The translations under genes were made by a program, and so were the position numbers. Positions 27,741 to 36,395 of a stretch of 64,000 nucleotides of DNA are shown piece after piece. Source of the stretch: Brachybacterium timonense (lineage in GTDB: Bacteria > Actinomycetota > Actinomycetes > Actinomycetales > Dermabacteraceae); the NCBI RefSeq assembly GCF_900258505.1, contig NZ_LT984895.1:2889441-2953440 (forward strand), given 5' to 3'. The notes under the pieces are model-generated. The model was not told where the DNA came from and made no database searches. It saw only the letters and a program-made list of their open reading frames with translations. Numbering within the stretch: the first letter of the stretch is position 1; the number at the start of each line of letters is the position of its first letter.

Positions 27741-28997
27741 ATGACCCCGCAGCCCGCCGCCCCGACTGCGCCCCTGCCGCGCGCTCTCGATGCGGACTCA
27801 CCCGACCATGTGCGCCGCGGCCAGACGCGCGGGATCGACGCGATCCTGTTCGCCTCCTTCGGTGGCCCGCAAGGCCAGGAGGATGTCATCCCGTTCCTGC
27901 GCAACGTCACCCGTGGCCGGGGCATCCCCGATGAACGCCTTGAGGAGGTGGCCGGGCACTACCGCGCACTCGGCGGTGTCAGCCCGATCACCGCACAGAA
28001 CGAGGCGCTGATCGCCGCTCTCGAACAGGAGCTCGCCTCCCGCGGCGTGGACCTGCCGGTGTACTTCGGCAACCGCAACTGGGATCCGTACGTCACCGAC
28101 ACGGTGCGGCAGATCCACGCCGACGGTCACCGCCACGTGCTGGGCCTCGTGACCAGCGCCTACTCGTCGTACTCCTCCTGCCGGCAGTACCGGGAGGACT
28201 TCGGGATGGCTCTCGAGGAGACGGGCCTCGCCGGTGAGCTCACGATCGACAAGGCGCGCGTCTACTTCAACCATCCCGGGTTCCTGGAACCGGTGCTGGA
28301 TGGCGTGCGCGAGGCACTGGAGTCACTGCGGCGCGAGGGGCACGACACCGACCGCGTGCGGGTGCTGTTCTCCACGCACTCGGTGCCGCTGACGATGGCG
28401 GAAGCGTCCGGCCCGCAGTCCACGCGCACGCCCGGTTCCGGTGGCTGGTATGTGGCGCAGCATCTGGCGGCCTGCCGCTGGGTGATGGAGGAGCTGGACG
28501 ACGAGCTCGCCGACACTCCCGCCTGGGAGCTGGTCTACCAGTCCCGCTCCGGCGCACCGCATGTGCCGTGGCTGGAACCCGACGTGAACGATGTGATCGA
28601 GCGGGTGGCCGCCGAGGACCAGGCGGATGCCGTGGTGGTGGTGCCGATCGGTTTCGTCACCGACCACGTGGAGGTCGTGTGGGACCTGGACACGGAGGCG
28701 AAGGACACCGCTGCGGAGCACGACCTCGCGTTCCGGCGTGTACCGACCTCCGGCACGGATCCCCGCTTCACCGCGGCGCTCGCGGACCTGGTGCAGGAGC
28801 GGCTCGATCCGAGCTTCGAACGGCGCGCACTGACCGACTTCGGCATGACTCCGGATGTGTGCGGCGCACGCTGCTGCGTGGGCCGGATGTGTCGGCCGAC
28901 GACAGCGGGCGTGGACTCCGAGGAGGACGTCGCCGCCGCACGGGATGCCGCTGCGCAGGCCCCGGCGTCACCGCAGACCGGGCAGGCAGTCTCGTGA
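27741..28997 (+). CDS. cpfC: Coproporphyrin III ferrochelatase
   Basis: 418 residues; inserts Fe2+ into coproporphyrin III. Signatures: 'LFASFGGPQGQEDV', the catalytic His in 'VLFSTHSVPLTMAE', 'YQSRSGAPHVPWLEPDV', and the Glu of 'GFVTDHVEVVWDLD'. C147 in 'SSCRQYRED' together with C374, C378, C379 and C384 near the C-terminus ('CGARCCVGRMC') are in the right places to bind the [2Fe-2S] cluster known in actinobacterial ferrochelatases; which four are ligands cannot be told here. Its stop overlaps the GTG of hemC. Confidence 0.93.
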   Translation: MTPQPAAPTAPLPRALDADSPDHVRRGQTRGIDAILFASFGGPQGQEDVIPFLRNVTRGRGIPDERLEEVAGHYRALGGVSPITAQNEALIAALEQELASRGVDLPVYFGNRNWDPYVTDTVRQIHADGHRHVLGLVTSAYSSYSSCRQYREDFGMALEETGLAGELTIDKARVYFNHPGFLEPVLDGVREALESLRREGHDTDRVRVLFSTHSVPLTMAEASGPQSTRTPGSGGWYVAQHLAACRWVMEELDDELADTPAWELVYQSRSGAPHVPWLEPDVNDVIERVAAEDQADAVVVVPIGFVTDHVEVVWDLDTEAKDTAAEHDLAFRRVPTSGTDPRFTAALADLVQERLDPSFERRALTDFGMTPDVCGARCCVGRMCRPTTAGVDSEEDVAAARDAAAQAPASPQTGQAVS

Positions 28998-29944
28998 CGA
29001 AGCCGCACACGATCCGGGTGGGCACGCGCGGTTCGCTGCTTGCCCGCACCCAGTCCCGTTCGGCCATCGACGCACTGACGGCTGGCATCGACGCACGCGT
29101 TGAGCTGGTGGAGGTGCGCACGCAGGGCGATGTGGACCGTCGGCCCCTTGCGACCATCGGCGGCACCGGCGTGTTCGTGACCGCCGTGCGGCAGGCGCTG
29201 CTGGACGGCGAGGTGGACGTGATCGTCCACTCCTGCAAGGACCTCCCCACCGCTCCTGCTGACGGAATCACGCTCGCCTGCATTCCGCCGCGCGAGGATC
29301 CGCGCGACGCGCTCGTGACACGAGACGGTGCGCAGCTGATGGACCTTCCCTCGGGGGCGCGCCTCGGCACGGGATCGCCGCGCCGCGCCGCTCAGCTGCG
29401 GCGAGCGCGTCCGGACCTGGAGGTGGTGGCGATCCGCGGCAATATCGATACCCGTATCGCCCGTGCCCGCGGCCCTCAGGCGGACCTGGACGGGGTGATC
29501 CTCGCGCTGTCCGGGCTGCGCCGTGCCGGCCGCGATGACGTGGTCGCCCAGGCTCTCGAGCCGGAGGTGATGCTGCCCGCCCCGGCGCAGGGTGCGCTCG
29601 CGATCGAATGCCGCGAGGCCGACGCCGCAGCGGAAAGCTGGCTCGGCGCGCTGCTCGCCGCCGGGAATGACGCACACACGCGTGCCGCCGTCACGGCTGA
29701 ACGCTCGCTGCTCGCCACCCTGGAAGCAGGGTGTTCTGCACCCGTTGCCGCTCACGCTGTGCCGACGGCCGATGGTCTGTCCGTGCGGGCGCTCGCGATC
29801 TCTCCGGATGGTCGTACCGTGGTGGCGGGCGAGCGGCACGGCCTGCCGAGCGCAGCGGCCGCACTGGGCCGGGAGCTTGCGGGCGATCTGCTCGCTCGCG
29901 GCGCAGCCGACCTGCTCGCCGCTGCCCGATCCACCGCCGACTGA
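28994..29944 (+). CDS. hemC: Porphobilinogen deaminase (hydroxymethylbilane synthase)
   Basis: 316 residues from the GTG at 28994, which overlaps the cpfC stop (GTGA). It joins four porphobilinogens into hydroxymethylbilane. The N-terminal 'IRVGTRGSLLARTQS', the catalytic Asp region 'VHSCKDLPT', the substrate Arg segment 'GTGSPRRAAQLRRARPDLEV' and C247 in 'LEAGCSAPVAAHA', which carries the dipyrromethane cofactor, are all present. Length is typical (~310). Confidence 0.95.
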   Translation: MTKPHTIRVGTRGSLLARTQSRSAIDALTAGIDARVELVEVRTQGDVDRRPLATIGGTGVFVTAVRQALLDGEVDVIVHSCKDLPTAPADGITLACIPPREDPRDALVTRDGAQLMDLPSGARLGTGSPRRAAQLRRARPDLEVVAIRGNIDTRIARARGPQADLDGVILALSGLRRAGRDDVVAQALEPEVMLPAPAQGALAIECREADAAAESWLGALLAAGNDAHTRAAVTAERSLLATLEAGCSAPVAAHAVPTADGLSVRALAISPDGRTVVAGERHGLPSAAAALGRELAGDLLARGAADLLAAARSTAD

Positions 29945-29958
29945 TCCCGAGGAGCACT

Positions 29959-30729
29959 GTGAGCATCGCTGTGACCGATAAGCCGATCCTCGTGCCGCGT
30001 CCTGCGGGTCGCGGTGGCGAGCTCATCGAGCGCCTGCAGCAGATGGGGTACTCGGTGGACCACTCCCCCTTCGTCGAGCTGAAGCTCGAGCACGACGCCG
30101 ACATGCGCGAGGCGGTGCGGCAGCTCGCCGATGGCGGGTTCGACCGTCTGGTGCTCACCAGCCGCACCGCCGTGGAGGCTCTCGCCTGGTTCGAGGATGC
30201 CGATGAACATGGCGCCTGCTTCGCGGTGCCGGATGGCGTTGAGGTGTGGGTGGTCGGTGATGGCACGGCGCAGGAGCTGCGCGAGCACGGCATCGAACCG
30301 GATCTGGTGGCCGACGGGTCAGCGGCAGCGCTCGTCGAGCAGGCACCGCCCGCACCCGAGGGTGGCGGCACCGTCCTGTTCCCGGCGTCGGCCGCTGCAG
30401 CGCCGACAGTGGAGCGCGGGCTGGCGGAGAAGGGATGGAGCATCGAGCGTGTCACCGCCTACCGACCGCGATCCGCGGCCATTGATCCGCAGATGGTGCT
30501 GGACCTACGGCTGGGCACCTACGCGGCGGTGGTGCTGACCAGCTCAATGCTCGCCACCCTGGTGGGCAGCCTCGCGATCAACGTCGCAACCCGTATCGTC
30601 ACCATCGGCGAGCCCACCAGCGAGGCGGCACGCGCCCGCAACCTGGTGGTGCACGCCCAAGCGGAGCAGCCCACGGATCGGGCTCTTGCCCGCGCTGTCC
30701 ATCTCGCCCTCACGGAGAACCTGTCATGA
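29959..30729 (+). CDS. hemD: Uroporphyrinogen III synthase
   Basis: 256 residues from GTG 29959, with GAGGAGC just upstream; the frame is open further back but overlaps hemC. The HemD fold is recognised by '[19 protein letters not shown]' at the start, '[13 protein letters not shown]' and '[14 protein letters not shown]'. It cyclises hydroxymethylbilane with inversion of ring D. The family is poorly conserved, so position between hemC and hemB is strong supporting evidence. Its stop overlaps the hemB ATG. Confidence 0.88.
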   Translation: MSIAVTDKPILVPRPAGRGGELIERLQQMGYSVDHSPFVELKLEHDADMREAVRQLADGGFDRLVLTSRTAVEALAWFEDADEHGACFAVPDGVEVWVVGDGTAQELREHGIEPDLVADGSAAALVEQAPPAPEGGGTVLFPASAAAAPTVERGLAEKGWSIERVTAYRPRSAAIDPQMVLDLRLGTYAAVVLTSSMLATLVGSLAINVATRIVTIGEPTSEAARARNLVVHAQAEQPTDRALARAVHLALTENLS

Positions 30730-31733
30730 CTGGACCTGCTATCCGCCCGCGCCGCCTCCGCTCGACGGCAGCGATCCGCACCCTGGTGCGTGAGCACACC
30801 CTGCGGCCACACGACCTCGTGTTGCCCATGTTCGTGCGCGAAGGCATCGAGGATCCCCGCCCCATCTCCTCCATGCCCGGCGTGCTCCAGCATACGGAAG
30901 CTTCCCTGGTCACCGCCGCTCGCGAGGCAGTTGCGAACGGTGTGGGCGGGCTGATGCTGTTCGGTGTGCCTGAGCGGAAGGACGCGGTCGGCTCGGGCGC
31001 CACTGATCCCGATGGCGTGCTGAACCGGGCGCTCGCCCGGCTGCGGGAGGCGCTGGGTGATGACACCGTGCTGATGGCCGATCTGTGCCTGGACGAGTTC
31101 ACGGACCACGGGCACTGCGGTGTGCTCGATGCCCGTGGCCGGGTGGACAACGACGCGACGTTGGAGCGTTACCGGGAGATGGCCGTCGCCCAGGCTCGGG
31201 CGGGTGCGCATCTGCTGGGGCCGTCGGGGATGATGGACGGCCAGGTCACGGCGATCCGTGATGCTCTGGACGGTGATGGCCATCAGGACGTCGCGATCTA
31301 CGCGTACACCGCGAAGTATGCGTCGGCGTTCTTCGGCCCGTTCCGTGAGGCGGTCGATTCCTCGCTCACCGGGGATCGCCGCACCTACCAGCAGGATCCG
31401 GCGAACCGACGCGAGGCGCTGCGCGAGCTCGAGCTGGACCTCGCCGAAGGCGCTGACCTGGTGATGGTCAAACCGGGCATGCCCTACCTCGATGTGCTGG
31501 CTGATGTCGCGGCCGCCTCCCCAGTGCCGGTGGGGGCCTACCAGGTCTCGGGAGAGTACGCGATGGTCGAGGCCGCGGCGGCGAACGGCTGGCTGGATCG
31601 CGAGCGCGTGATCCTTGAGTCCTTGCTGTCGCTGCGCCGCGCTGGCGCGGACACCGTGCTCACCTACTGGGCGAGCGAGGTGGCCGGCTGGTTCCGTGAC
31701 GGCCTCCCGGACCACCTGCACGAGTACCTGTGA
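30726..31733 (+). CDS. hemB: Porphobilinogen synthase (delta-aminolevulinate dehydratase)
   Basis: 335 residues; condenses two 5-aminolevulinates. Schiff-base lysines are K197 in '[14 protein letters not shown]' and K249 in '[12 protein letters not shown]'. The metal-binding loop '[14 protein letters not shown]' has C121, D123 and C131: the middle cysteine of the classical zinc triad (Cys-x-Cys-x7-Cys) is replaced by Asp, so active-site metal use may be mixed or Mg-supported. Length is standard. A 154-base gap with no clear terminator separates it from hemL. Confidence 0.95.
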   Translation: MTGPAIRPRRLRSTAAIRTLVREHTLRPHDLVLPMFVREGIEDPRPISSMPGVLQHTEASLVTAAREAVANGVGGLMLFGVPERKDAVGSGATDPDGVLNRALARLREALGDDTVLMADLCLDEFTDHGHCGVLDARGRVDNDATLERYREMAVAQARAGAHLLGPSGMMDGQVTAIRDALDGDGHQDVAIYAYTAKYASAFFGPFREAVDSSLTGDRRTYQQDPANRREALRELELDLAEGADLVMVKPGMPYLDVLADVAAASPVPVGAYQVSGEYAMVEAAAANGWLDRERVILESLLSLRRAGADTVLTYWASEVAGWFRDGLPDHLHEYL

Positions 31734-31887
31734 GCCCGCGCTCCTGATTCGTCGTGCAGACCAGCACAGCACCCCAGAACGGAAGCTCACCACAGCAAAC
31801 CAGTACAGCAGCCCCTCACAGTCACCCACGGCGCGAGCACCGCGTTCTGCCACTTTCCGACGACATCGCTCAGAACGGATATCCACG

Positions 31888-33231
31888 ATGACCTCCACTC
31901 CTTCCGACCCGTCGAGCACCACGACGACGCGACCGATCGCGCATGAGCAGTTCGCCCGCGCCCAGCAGGTGATCCCCGGTGGCGTGAACTCCCCGGTACG
32001 CGCCTTCGGCTCCGTGGGTGGCACCCCGCCGATCATCGCCTCGGCCGCCGGTGCGCTGCTGCGCGATGTCGACGGCCACGAGTACGTCGACCTCGTGGGG
32101 TCGTGGGGGCCGATGATCCTGGGGCACGCCAATCCACGCGTCGTCGAGGCCGTGCGCGAGGCAGCGGGGCGCGGCCTGAGCTTCGGTGCACCGCAGCCCG
32201 GTGAGGTTGAGCTGGTCGACGAGGTGGTGCGCCGCATCGCGCCGGTGGAGCAGCTGCGGCTGGTCAATTCCGGTACCGAAGCAACGATGAGCGCGATCCG
32301 GCTCGCGCGCGGCGCCACGGGTCGTGACGTGATCGTGAAGTTCGCCGGCTGCTATCACGGTCACGTTGATTCGCTGCTCGCTGAAGCCGGCAGTGGGATG
32401 GCGACCTTCTCCCTGCCGGGCTCCGCCGGTGTCACGGCCGGGGCTGCCCGCGACACAGTGGTGCTGCCCTACGGGGATCGGGTCGCGGTGCGTGAGCTGT
32501 TCGCTGAGCGCGGCGGCGAGATCGCGGCGGTGATCACGGAGGCTGCGCCCGCGAACATGGGTGTCGTGCCGCCGCCTGTTGAGGACGGTGTGGGCTTCAA
32601 CCGCTTTCTGGCCGAGACCGCGCATGCCGCTGGGGCCCTGCTGATCAGCGACGAGGTGCTCACGGGGTTCCGGGCAAGCCGCGCCGGCCAGTACGGCCTG
32701 GACGGCGAGGGATGGACGCCGGACCTGATGACCTTCGGCAAGGTGATCGGCGGCGGCCTGCCGGTGGGTGCCTTCGGCGGTCGGCGCGACCTCATGCAGC
32801 AGCTCGCCCCGCTCGGCCCTGTCTATCAGGCGGGCACGCTGTCCGGGAACCCGCTGGCGACCGCAGCAGGCCTTGCCACCCTGGACGGGTTGGACGCCGC
32901 TGCGTACACCGCGATCGACCGCGCCTCTCGCACCCTGCGTGAGGCCGTGTCCCAGGCGCTCACCGCCGAGGGTGTGCCGCACGTGGTCCAGTCCACCGGC
33001 ACCCTGTTCTCGGTGTTCTTCCGCGAGCAGCCGGTGCGCACCTACGAGCACGCGAAGGACCAGGACACCGACGCGTTCGGACGCTTCTTCCACGCTCTAC
33101 TGGAGCAGGGGGTGCACCTGCCGCCGAGCGCTTTCGAGGCCTGGTTCGTCTCCACAGCGCACACCGACGACGTGCTCGACCGGATCATGCAGGCGCTGCC
33201 GCAGGCGGCGAGGGCGGCGGCGCGCGGCTGA
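31888..33231 (+). CDS. hemL: Glutamate-1-semialdehyde 2,1-aminomutase
   Basis: 447 residues, PLP enzyme converting glutamate-1-semialdehyde to 5-aminolevulinate. It shows '[18 protein letters not shown]', '[16 protein letters not shown]', '[20 protein letters not shown]' and the PLP lysine in '[18 protein letters not shown]'. ATG 31888 was chosen because the protein core starts within ~15 residues and the extended upstream frame reads as non-conserved. The ribosome-binding site is weak (AACGGAT). It works with the divergent hemA at the start of the same pathway. Confidence 0.95.
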   Translation: MTSTPSDPSSTTTTRPIAHEQFARAQQVIPGGVNSPVRAFGSVGGTPPIIASAAGALLRDVDGHEYVDLVGSWGPMILGHANPRVVEAVREAAGRGLSFGAPQPGEVELVDEVVRRIAPVEQLRLVNSGTEATMSAIRLARGATGRDVIVKFAGCYHGHVDSLLAEAGSGMATFSLPGSAGVTAGAARDTVVLPYGDRVAVRELFAERGGEIAAVITEAAPANMGVVPPPVEDGVGFNRFLAETAHAAGALLISDEVLTGFRASRAGQYGLDGEGWTPDLMTFGKVIGGGLPVGAFGGRRDLMQQLAPLGPVYQAGTLSGNPLATAAGLATLDGLDAAAYTAIDRASRTLREAVSQALTAEGVPHVVQSTGTLFSVFFREQPVRTYEHAKDQDTDAFGRFFHALLEQGVHLPPSAFEAWFVSTAHTDDVLDRIMQALPQAARAAARG

Positions 33232-33317
33232 TCTGGCTCTGGGCGTACCCGATTCCGGTATGCGATCCTGGCAGCACGCCGCACGTGGCCCGTCGGCGTC
33301 GCACGGAGGGGGCTGCG

Positions 33318-34502
33318 ATGAACGACCATCGACGCAGGACGCGTCGGCGCCTGCTGATGACCGGCGCCGCACTGCCGGCGGCCCTGGCCATGTCCGGATG
33401 CGGGGTGGACCTGCCGCGCCTGCCCGCCCTGCCCTTCCTACCCGGCAGTGGTGCGGGGCGGAGCCACCGCGGCGGCACCCGATGCCTGGATGGGGCTGAG
33501 CAGGTCCCGAAGGAGTATGAGAAAACGATCCCTGAGGGCACGGAAGTGGACCCGGCACCTGCGGATCCCCGGCTACGGTTCCTGAGCCACGGACTCGCGC
33601 TGTCTCCGGACGGCACCCGGATCACCGCCTACCGCATCAGGCCGGACGCGCCTGACGTCAAAGCCGGAGGGATTGTCGTATGGGGCACCGCCGACGGGAC
33701 GGTCACCCACGAACTCGACGTTCGTTCCGGCGGAGCGATCGCCTGGCTCCCCGATAACGAACGCCTGATCGTCGGCAGGCACCGCTACGCCAGCGTGGTC
33801 TCCCTCGAAGGGGAGGTGCTCACATACCTGCTCGGGCATGACCTGAGGAGGGATATCGCGGGGATGCCGTCGGTCGCTGTCTCTCCCGACGGGTCCCGGG
33901 TCGCCACGCTGGGCACGGACGACACGGTGCGACTGTTCACCGTGGACGGCGAGACCTGCGGCGGAGGCAGCACGCTCCACCTGGGGACGGACTATGACGC
34001 GAGCGCCCTGCACTGGAGCTCCGACGGGACGAAGCTGCTGGTCGGCGCTGCATCGTCCCACTCTGAAGGAGCGCCGGACAACGTCCCCCAGTGGTGGGAT
34101 ATCGAGAGCCGTCAGCTCCTCGGTTCGGTCGACGGGTTGACAGGTCGTGTCTTCTCGATCGCCCTGTTTGAGGACGGCACTGTGCTCGGTCTCGCCGAGA
34201 AGCCCAGCGCTGTCCAGGTCGTCGCCCCGGACGGCACCGTCTCCACCGGTCCTGAGCTCGAGCCCGGCTGGTGGGGTGACCTCGTCGCCGGACCGGACGG
34301 GAAGGTCCTCATCACCGAGCGCAGCGATGCACTGCTGCTATGGGACCGCACGACCGACCGCGTCGAGGAACTGCCGCGCCAGGAGACACAGCAGTGGTGC
34401 TTCTCTCCGGACGGCGCGACCCTCTACGGGCTGTCGGAAACCGAAGGCGTCATGGCCTGGGACGGTTCCCAGTGGCAGGCCTTCGACATGCCCGACGGCT
34501 GA
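33318..34502 (+). CDS. Tat-like lipoprotein with beta-propeller (WD40-like) fold
   Basis: 394 residues from ATG 33318, preceded by GGAGGGGG. The N-terminus has an Arg-rich stretch ('RRRTRRRLLMTGAALPAAL') and a lipobox A-M-S-G-C near residue 32, predicting export and lipid attachment. The rest has repeated propeller blades such as 'LALSPDGTRITAYRI', 'VAVSPDGSRVATLGTDDTVR' and 'LHWSSDGTKLLVGAA'. No catalytic residues are recognised, so a protein-protein binding role on the outer face of the membrane is likely. It is probably monocistronic. Confidence 0.65.
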   Translation: MNDHRRRTRRRLLMTGAALPAALAMSGCGVDLPRLPALPFLPGSGAGRSHRGGTRCLDGAEQVPKEYEKTIPEGTEVDPAPADPRLRFLSHGLALSPDGTRITAYRIRPDAPDVKAGGIVVWGTADGTVTHELDVRSGGAIAWLPDNERLIVGRHRYASVVSLEGEVLTYLLGHDLRRDIAGMPSVAVSPDGSRVATLGTDDTVRLFTVDGETCGGGSTLHLGTDYDASALHWSSDGTKLLVGAASSHSEGAPDNVPQWWDIESRQLLGSVDGLTGRVFSIALFEDGTVLGLAEKPSAVQVVAPDGTVSTGPELEPGWWGDLVAGPDGKVLITERSDALLLWDRTTDRVEELPRQETQQWCFSPDGATLYGLSETEGVMAWDGSQWQAFDMPDG

Positions 34503-34630
34503 CCGCGTCTCGTGTAGCCGCGGGGTTCCCGCTGCCAACAACGGCTGCCTCCTCCCGTTGCGAGCACCATGGCGGCTGCAGCGCGCTCGATCCTGAGAAC
34601 AGTCCTGCACCCGGCTACGCTGGGGCGGTC

Positions 34631-35104
34631 ATGGAGATCAACCCGTATGTTGCGCGGCAGCGCATGCTCGAGCAGTTCGATGGCGTGCGGCTGCAGCGTG
34701 AGGCACTGCCGGATGCGGAGACTGCCGGCTGCCCCGGGTGCCCCTATTTCTGGACCTGCCCTGTGCCACATCGCGGCGAAGAGGTCATCGCCCCTGCCGA
34801 GGTCGAGCGGGAAGACGTCGTAGACCAGATGGGTGAGCGGGTCGCATTCCGGCCGCACGACGAATCGGATATCGGCTGGACCGACCAGTGGATCGAGGAG
34901 GACGTCCCTCCTGGGGACTGGGACGACAGGAACGATTCGGACGACGGCGTTGATGAGCCTGATGCCGACGACGGGGACGACCGCACGGATTCGCTCACAG
35001 ACTCAGCGGAATCAGGAAGAAACCCCACCGAGGGTGACGCGCCGCGCCGCTCTGGCCGGGGCCGACGTCGCGCCCCACGCCGAGGACTGTTCCGCCGTCG
35101 CTGA
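34631..35104 (+). CDS. Small acidic protein with Cys-rich motif
   Basis: 157 residues from ATG 34631. Near residue 35 is 'AGCPGCPYFWTCPVPH', a C-x2-C-x5-C spacing followed by His that could bind zinc or an iron-sulfur cluster. The middle is strongly acidic (Asp/Glu runs) and the C-terminus strongly basic ('RRSGRGRRRAPRRGLFRRR'). There is no signal peptide. I do not recognise the family. The ribosome-binding site is weak (GGGGCGG), so expression is not certain, but the conserved-looking Cys motif argues for a real gene. Confidence 0.45.
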   Translation: MEINPYVARQRMLEQFDGVRLQREALPDAETAGCPGCPYFWTCPVPHRGEEVIAPAEVEREDVVDQMGERVAFRPHDESDIGWTDQWIEEDVPPGDWDDRNDSDDGVDEPDADDGDDRTDSLTDSAESGRNPTEGDAPRRSGRGRRRAPRRGLFRRR

Positions 35105-35173
35105 ACGACAAGCGACCCCGAGGTTGCGCGTGCCGACCGTTCCATCGCGTCGCCCCTCGCACAACCGCTCGGC

Positions 35174-36298
35174 TCAGCGCCTACCGTGCTTCTCGATCGC
35201 CATCTCGTAATAGCGCAGCAGGTCATCGGACGCCCGCTCCCACGAAAGGGGCTCCGCTTCCTCCCGGGCCGCTGCCCGGATGGTGCCGCGCAGCTGCTCA
35301 TCACCGAGCCGATCCAGAGCAGCATCCAGGCTTGCCGGGTCATCGTGATCGAAGAGCAGCCCGTTCACGCCATCGGTGACCTGCTCCATCGTCGGTCCCG
35401 AGCGGGCGGCGACCACGGGCAGACCCGAGGCCATGCCCTCGAGGATCACCAGGCCCAGGGTCTCGGTGACGGAGGGGAACACGAAGGCGTCAGCAGAGGC
35501 GAAGGCACTCGCGAGCTCCTCCCCCTCCATGAAGCCGGGGAACGTCGTGGCGGTGCCGGCGAACAGCTCCTCGAGCTCGCGTCGATACGGGCCATCACCC
35601 ACGATCGCGAGCGCCACGTCCTCGCGCCGCTCCATCATGGGGCGCAGGCGGTGGATCTCCTTCTCCGCGGCGAGGCGGCCGACGAACACCAGCAGTTTCT
35701 TCTCCGGATGCCCATCGGTGAGCCGCTCGCGCATGGCATCGGAGGCGAAACGGGGATGGAAGGCGACAGTATCCACGCCGCGCTGGATCACGTGGAGGTT
35801 GGTGATGCCCTTGCTCGCGAGTTCGGCGCGCATGGTCTCGGAGGTGGCGAGGTTGATGTCTGCCAGGGCGTGGTTGCGTTTGATCTGCCACCACACGGCG
35901 GGCTTGCCCCAGCGCCATGCTCGGTAGAGGTCGAGGTAGCGCGGAATGTGGGTGTGGTAGCTGGCCACCAGCGGAATGTTCTGCCGACGGGCGGCGAAGG
36001 CACCGGAGCTGGCCAGCAGGATCGGCTGTGCAGCGTGCACCACGTCAGGGTGGAAGCCGCGGATGATGCCGTCGACGTTCGGGGTGGGCAGCGTGAAGCG
36101 TCGATGCTTGTAGAACGGCAGCGTCACGGGCCGCACACCCACAACGCGGGCGCCGTGATGCTCGGTGACGCCCAGGTCAGGGGCGATCACCATCACCTCG
36201 TGGCCCAGGTCGGTGAAGCGCTCGACGGCGTGCCGCAGGCGGGTGACGACGCCGTCGACGGAGGGCAGGAACGTCTCGGTGACGATGGCGATCTTCAC
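35174..36298 (-). CDS. sqdX: GT4 glycosyltransferase, probable sulfoquinovosyltransferase (SqdX-like)
   Basis: 374 residues, GT-B fold. The N-terminus 'MKIAIVTETFLPSVDGVVTR' is almost the SqdX/SQD2 start. The C-terminal nucleotide-sugar site includes 'KKLLVFVGRLAAEKEI', 'AIVGDGPYRRELEELF' and the E-x7-E motif in 'PSVTETLGLVILEGMASGLP'. SqdX moves sulfoquinovose from its UDP form to diacylglycerol at the membrane. The related actinobacterial mannosyltransferase MgtA has a similar sequence, so the SqdX call rests on the UDP-sulfoquinovose synthase gene 97 bases upstream on the same strand. It is a membrane-associated cytoplasmic enzyme without membrane helices. Confidence 0.72.
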   Translation of the reverse strand: MKIAIVTETFLPSVDGVVTRLRHAVERFTDLGHEVMVIAPDLGVTEHHGARVVGVRPVTLPFYKHRRFTLPTPNVDGIIRGFHPDVVHAAQPILLASSGAFAARRQNIPLVASYHTHIPRYLDLYRAWRWGKPAVWWQIKRNHALADINLATSETMRAELASKGITNLHVIQRGVDTVAFHPRFASDAMRERLTDGHPEKKLLVFVGRLAAEKEIHRLRPMMERREDVALAIVGDGPYRRELEELFAGTATTFPGFMEGEELASAFASADAFVFPSVTETLGLVILEGMASGLPVVAARSGPTMEQVTDGVNGLLFDHDDPASLDAALDRLGDEQLRGTIRAAAREEAEPLSWERASDDLLRYYEMAIEKHGRR

Positions 36299-36332
36299 GG
36301 GATACCTCGAGCGCAGTGGTGGTCGGAAGCTT

Positions 36333-36393
36333 GCCGGGGCCGCTGCGCAGCGGCCCCGGCTCGCGCATGCGGGCGCAGTCGCGCCCGCATGCG
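36333..36393. other. Double palindrome between sqdB and sqdX
   Basis: Two strong hairpins fill the 97-base gap. The 28-bp perfect palindrome 36333-36360 has half-site GCCGGGGCCGCTGC. The second at 36364-36393 has 13-bp arms (GCATGCGGGCGC core) around AGTC and begins only 2 bases after the sqdB stop codon. Neither has a U-tract on either strand. They may attenuate or protect the sqdB part of a shared transcript, or end it. Confidence 0.7.
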
Positions 36394-36395
36394 GC

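Noticed and set aside
25439-28997. Classical protoporphyrin branch (HemG/HemY then HemH)
   Set aside because: The gene between them is coproheme decarboxylase, which operates only in the coproporphyrin branch; names cgoX and cpfC were used instead.
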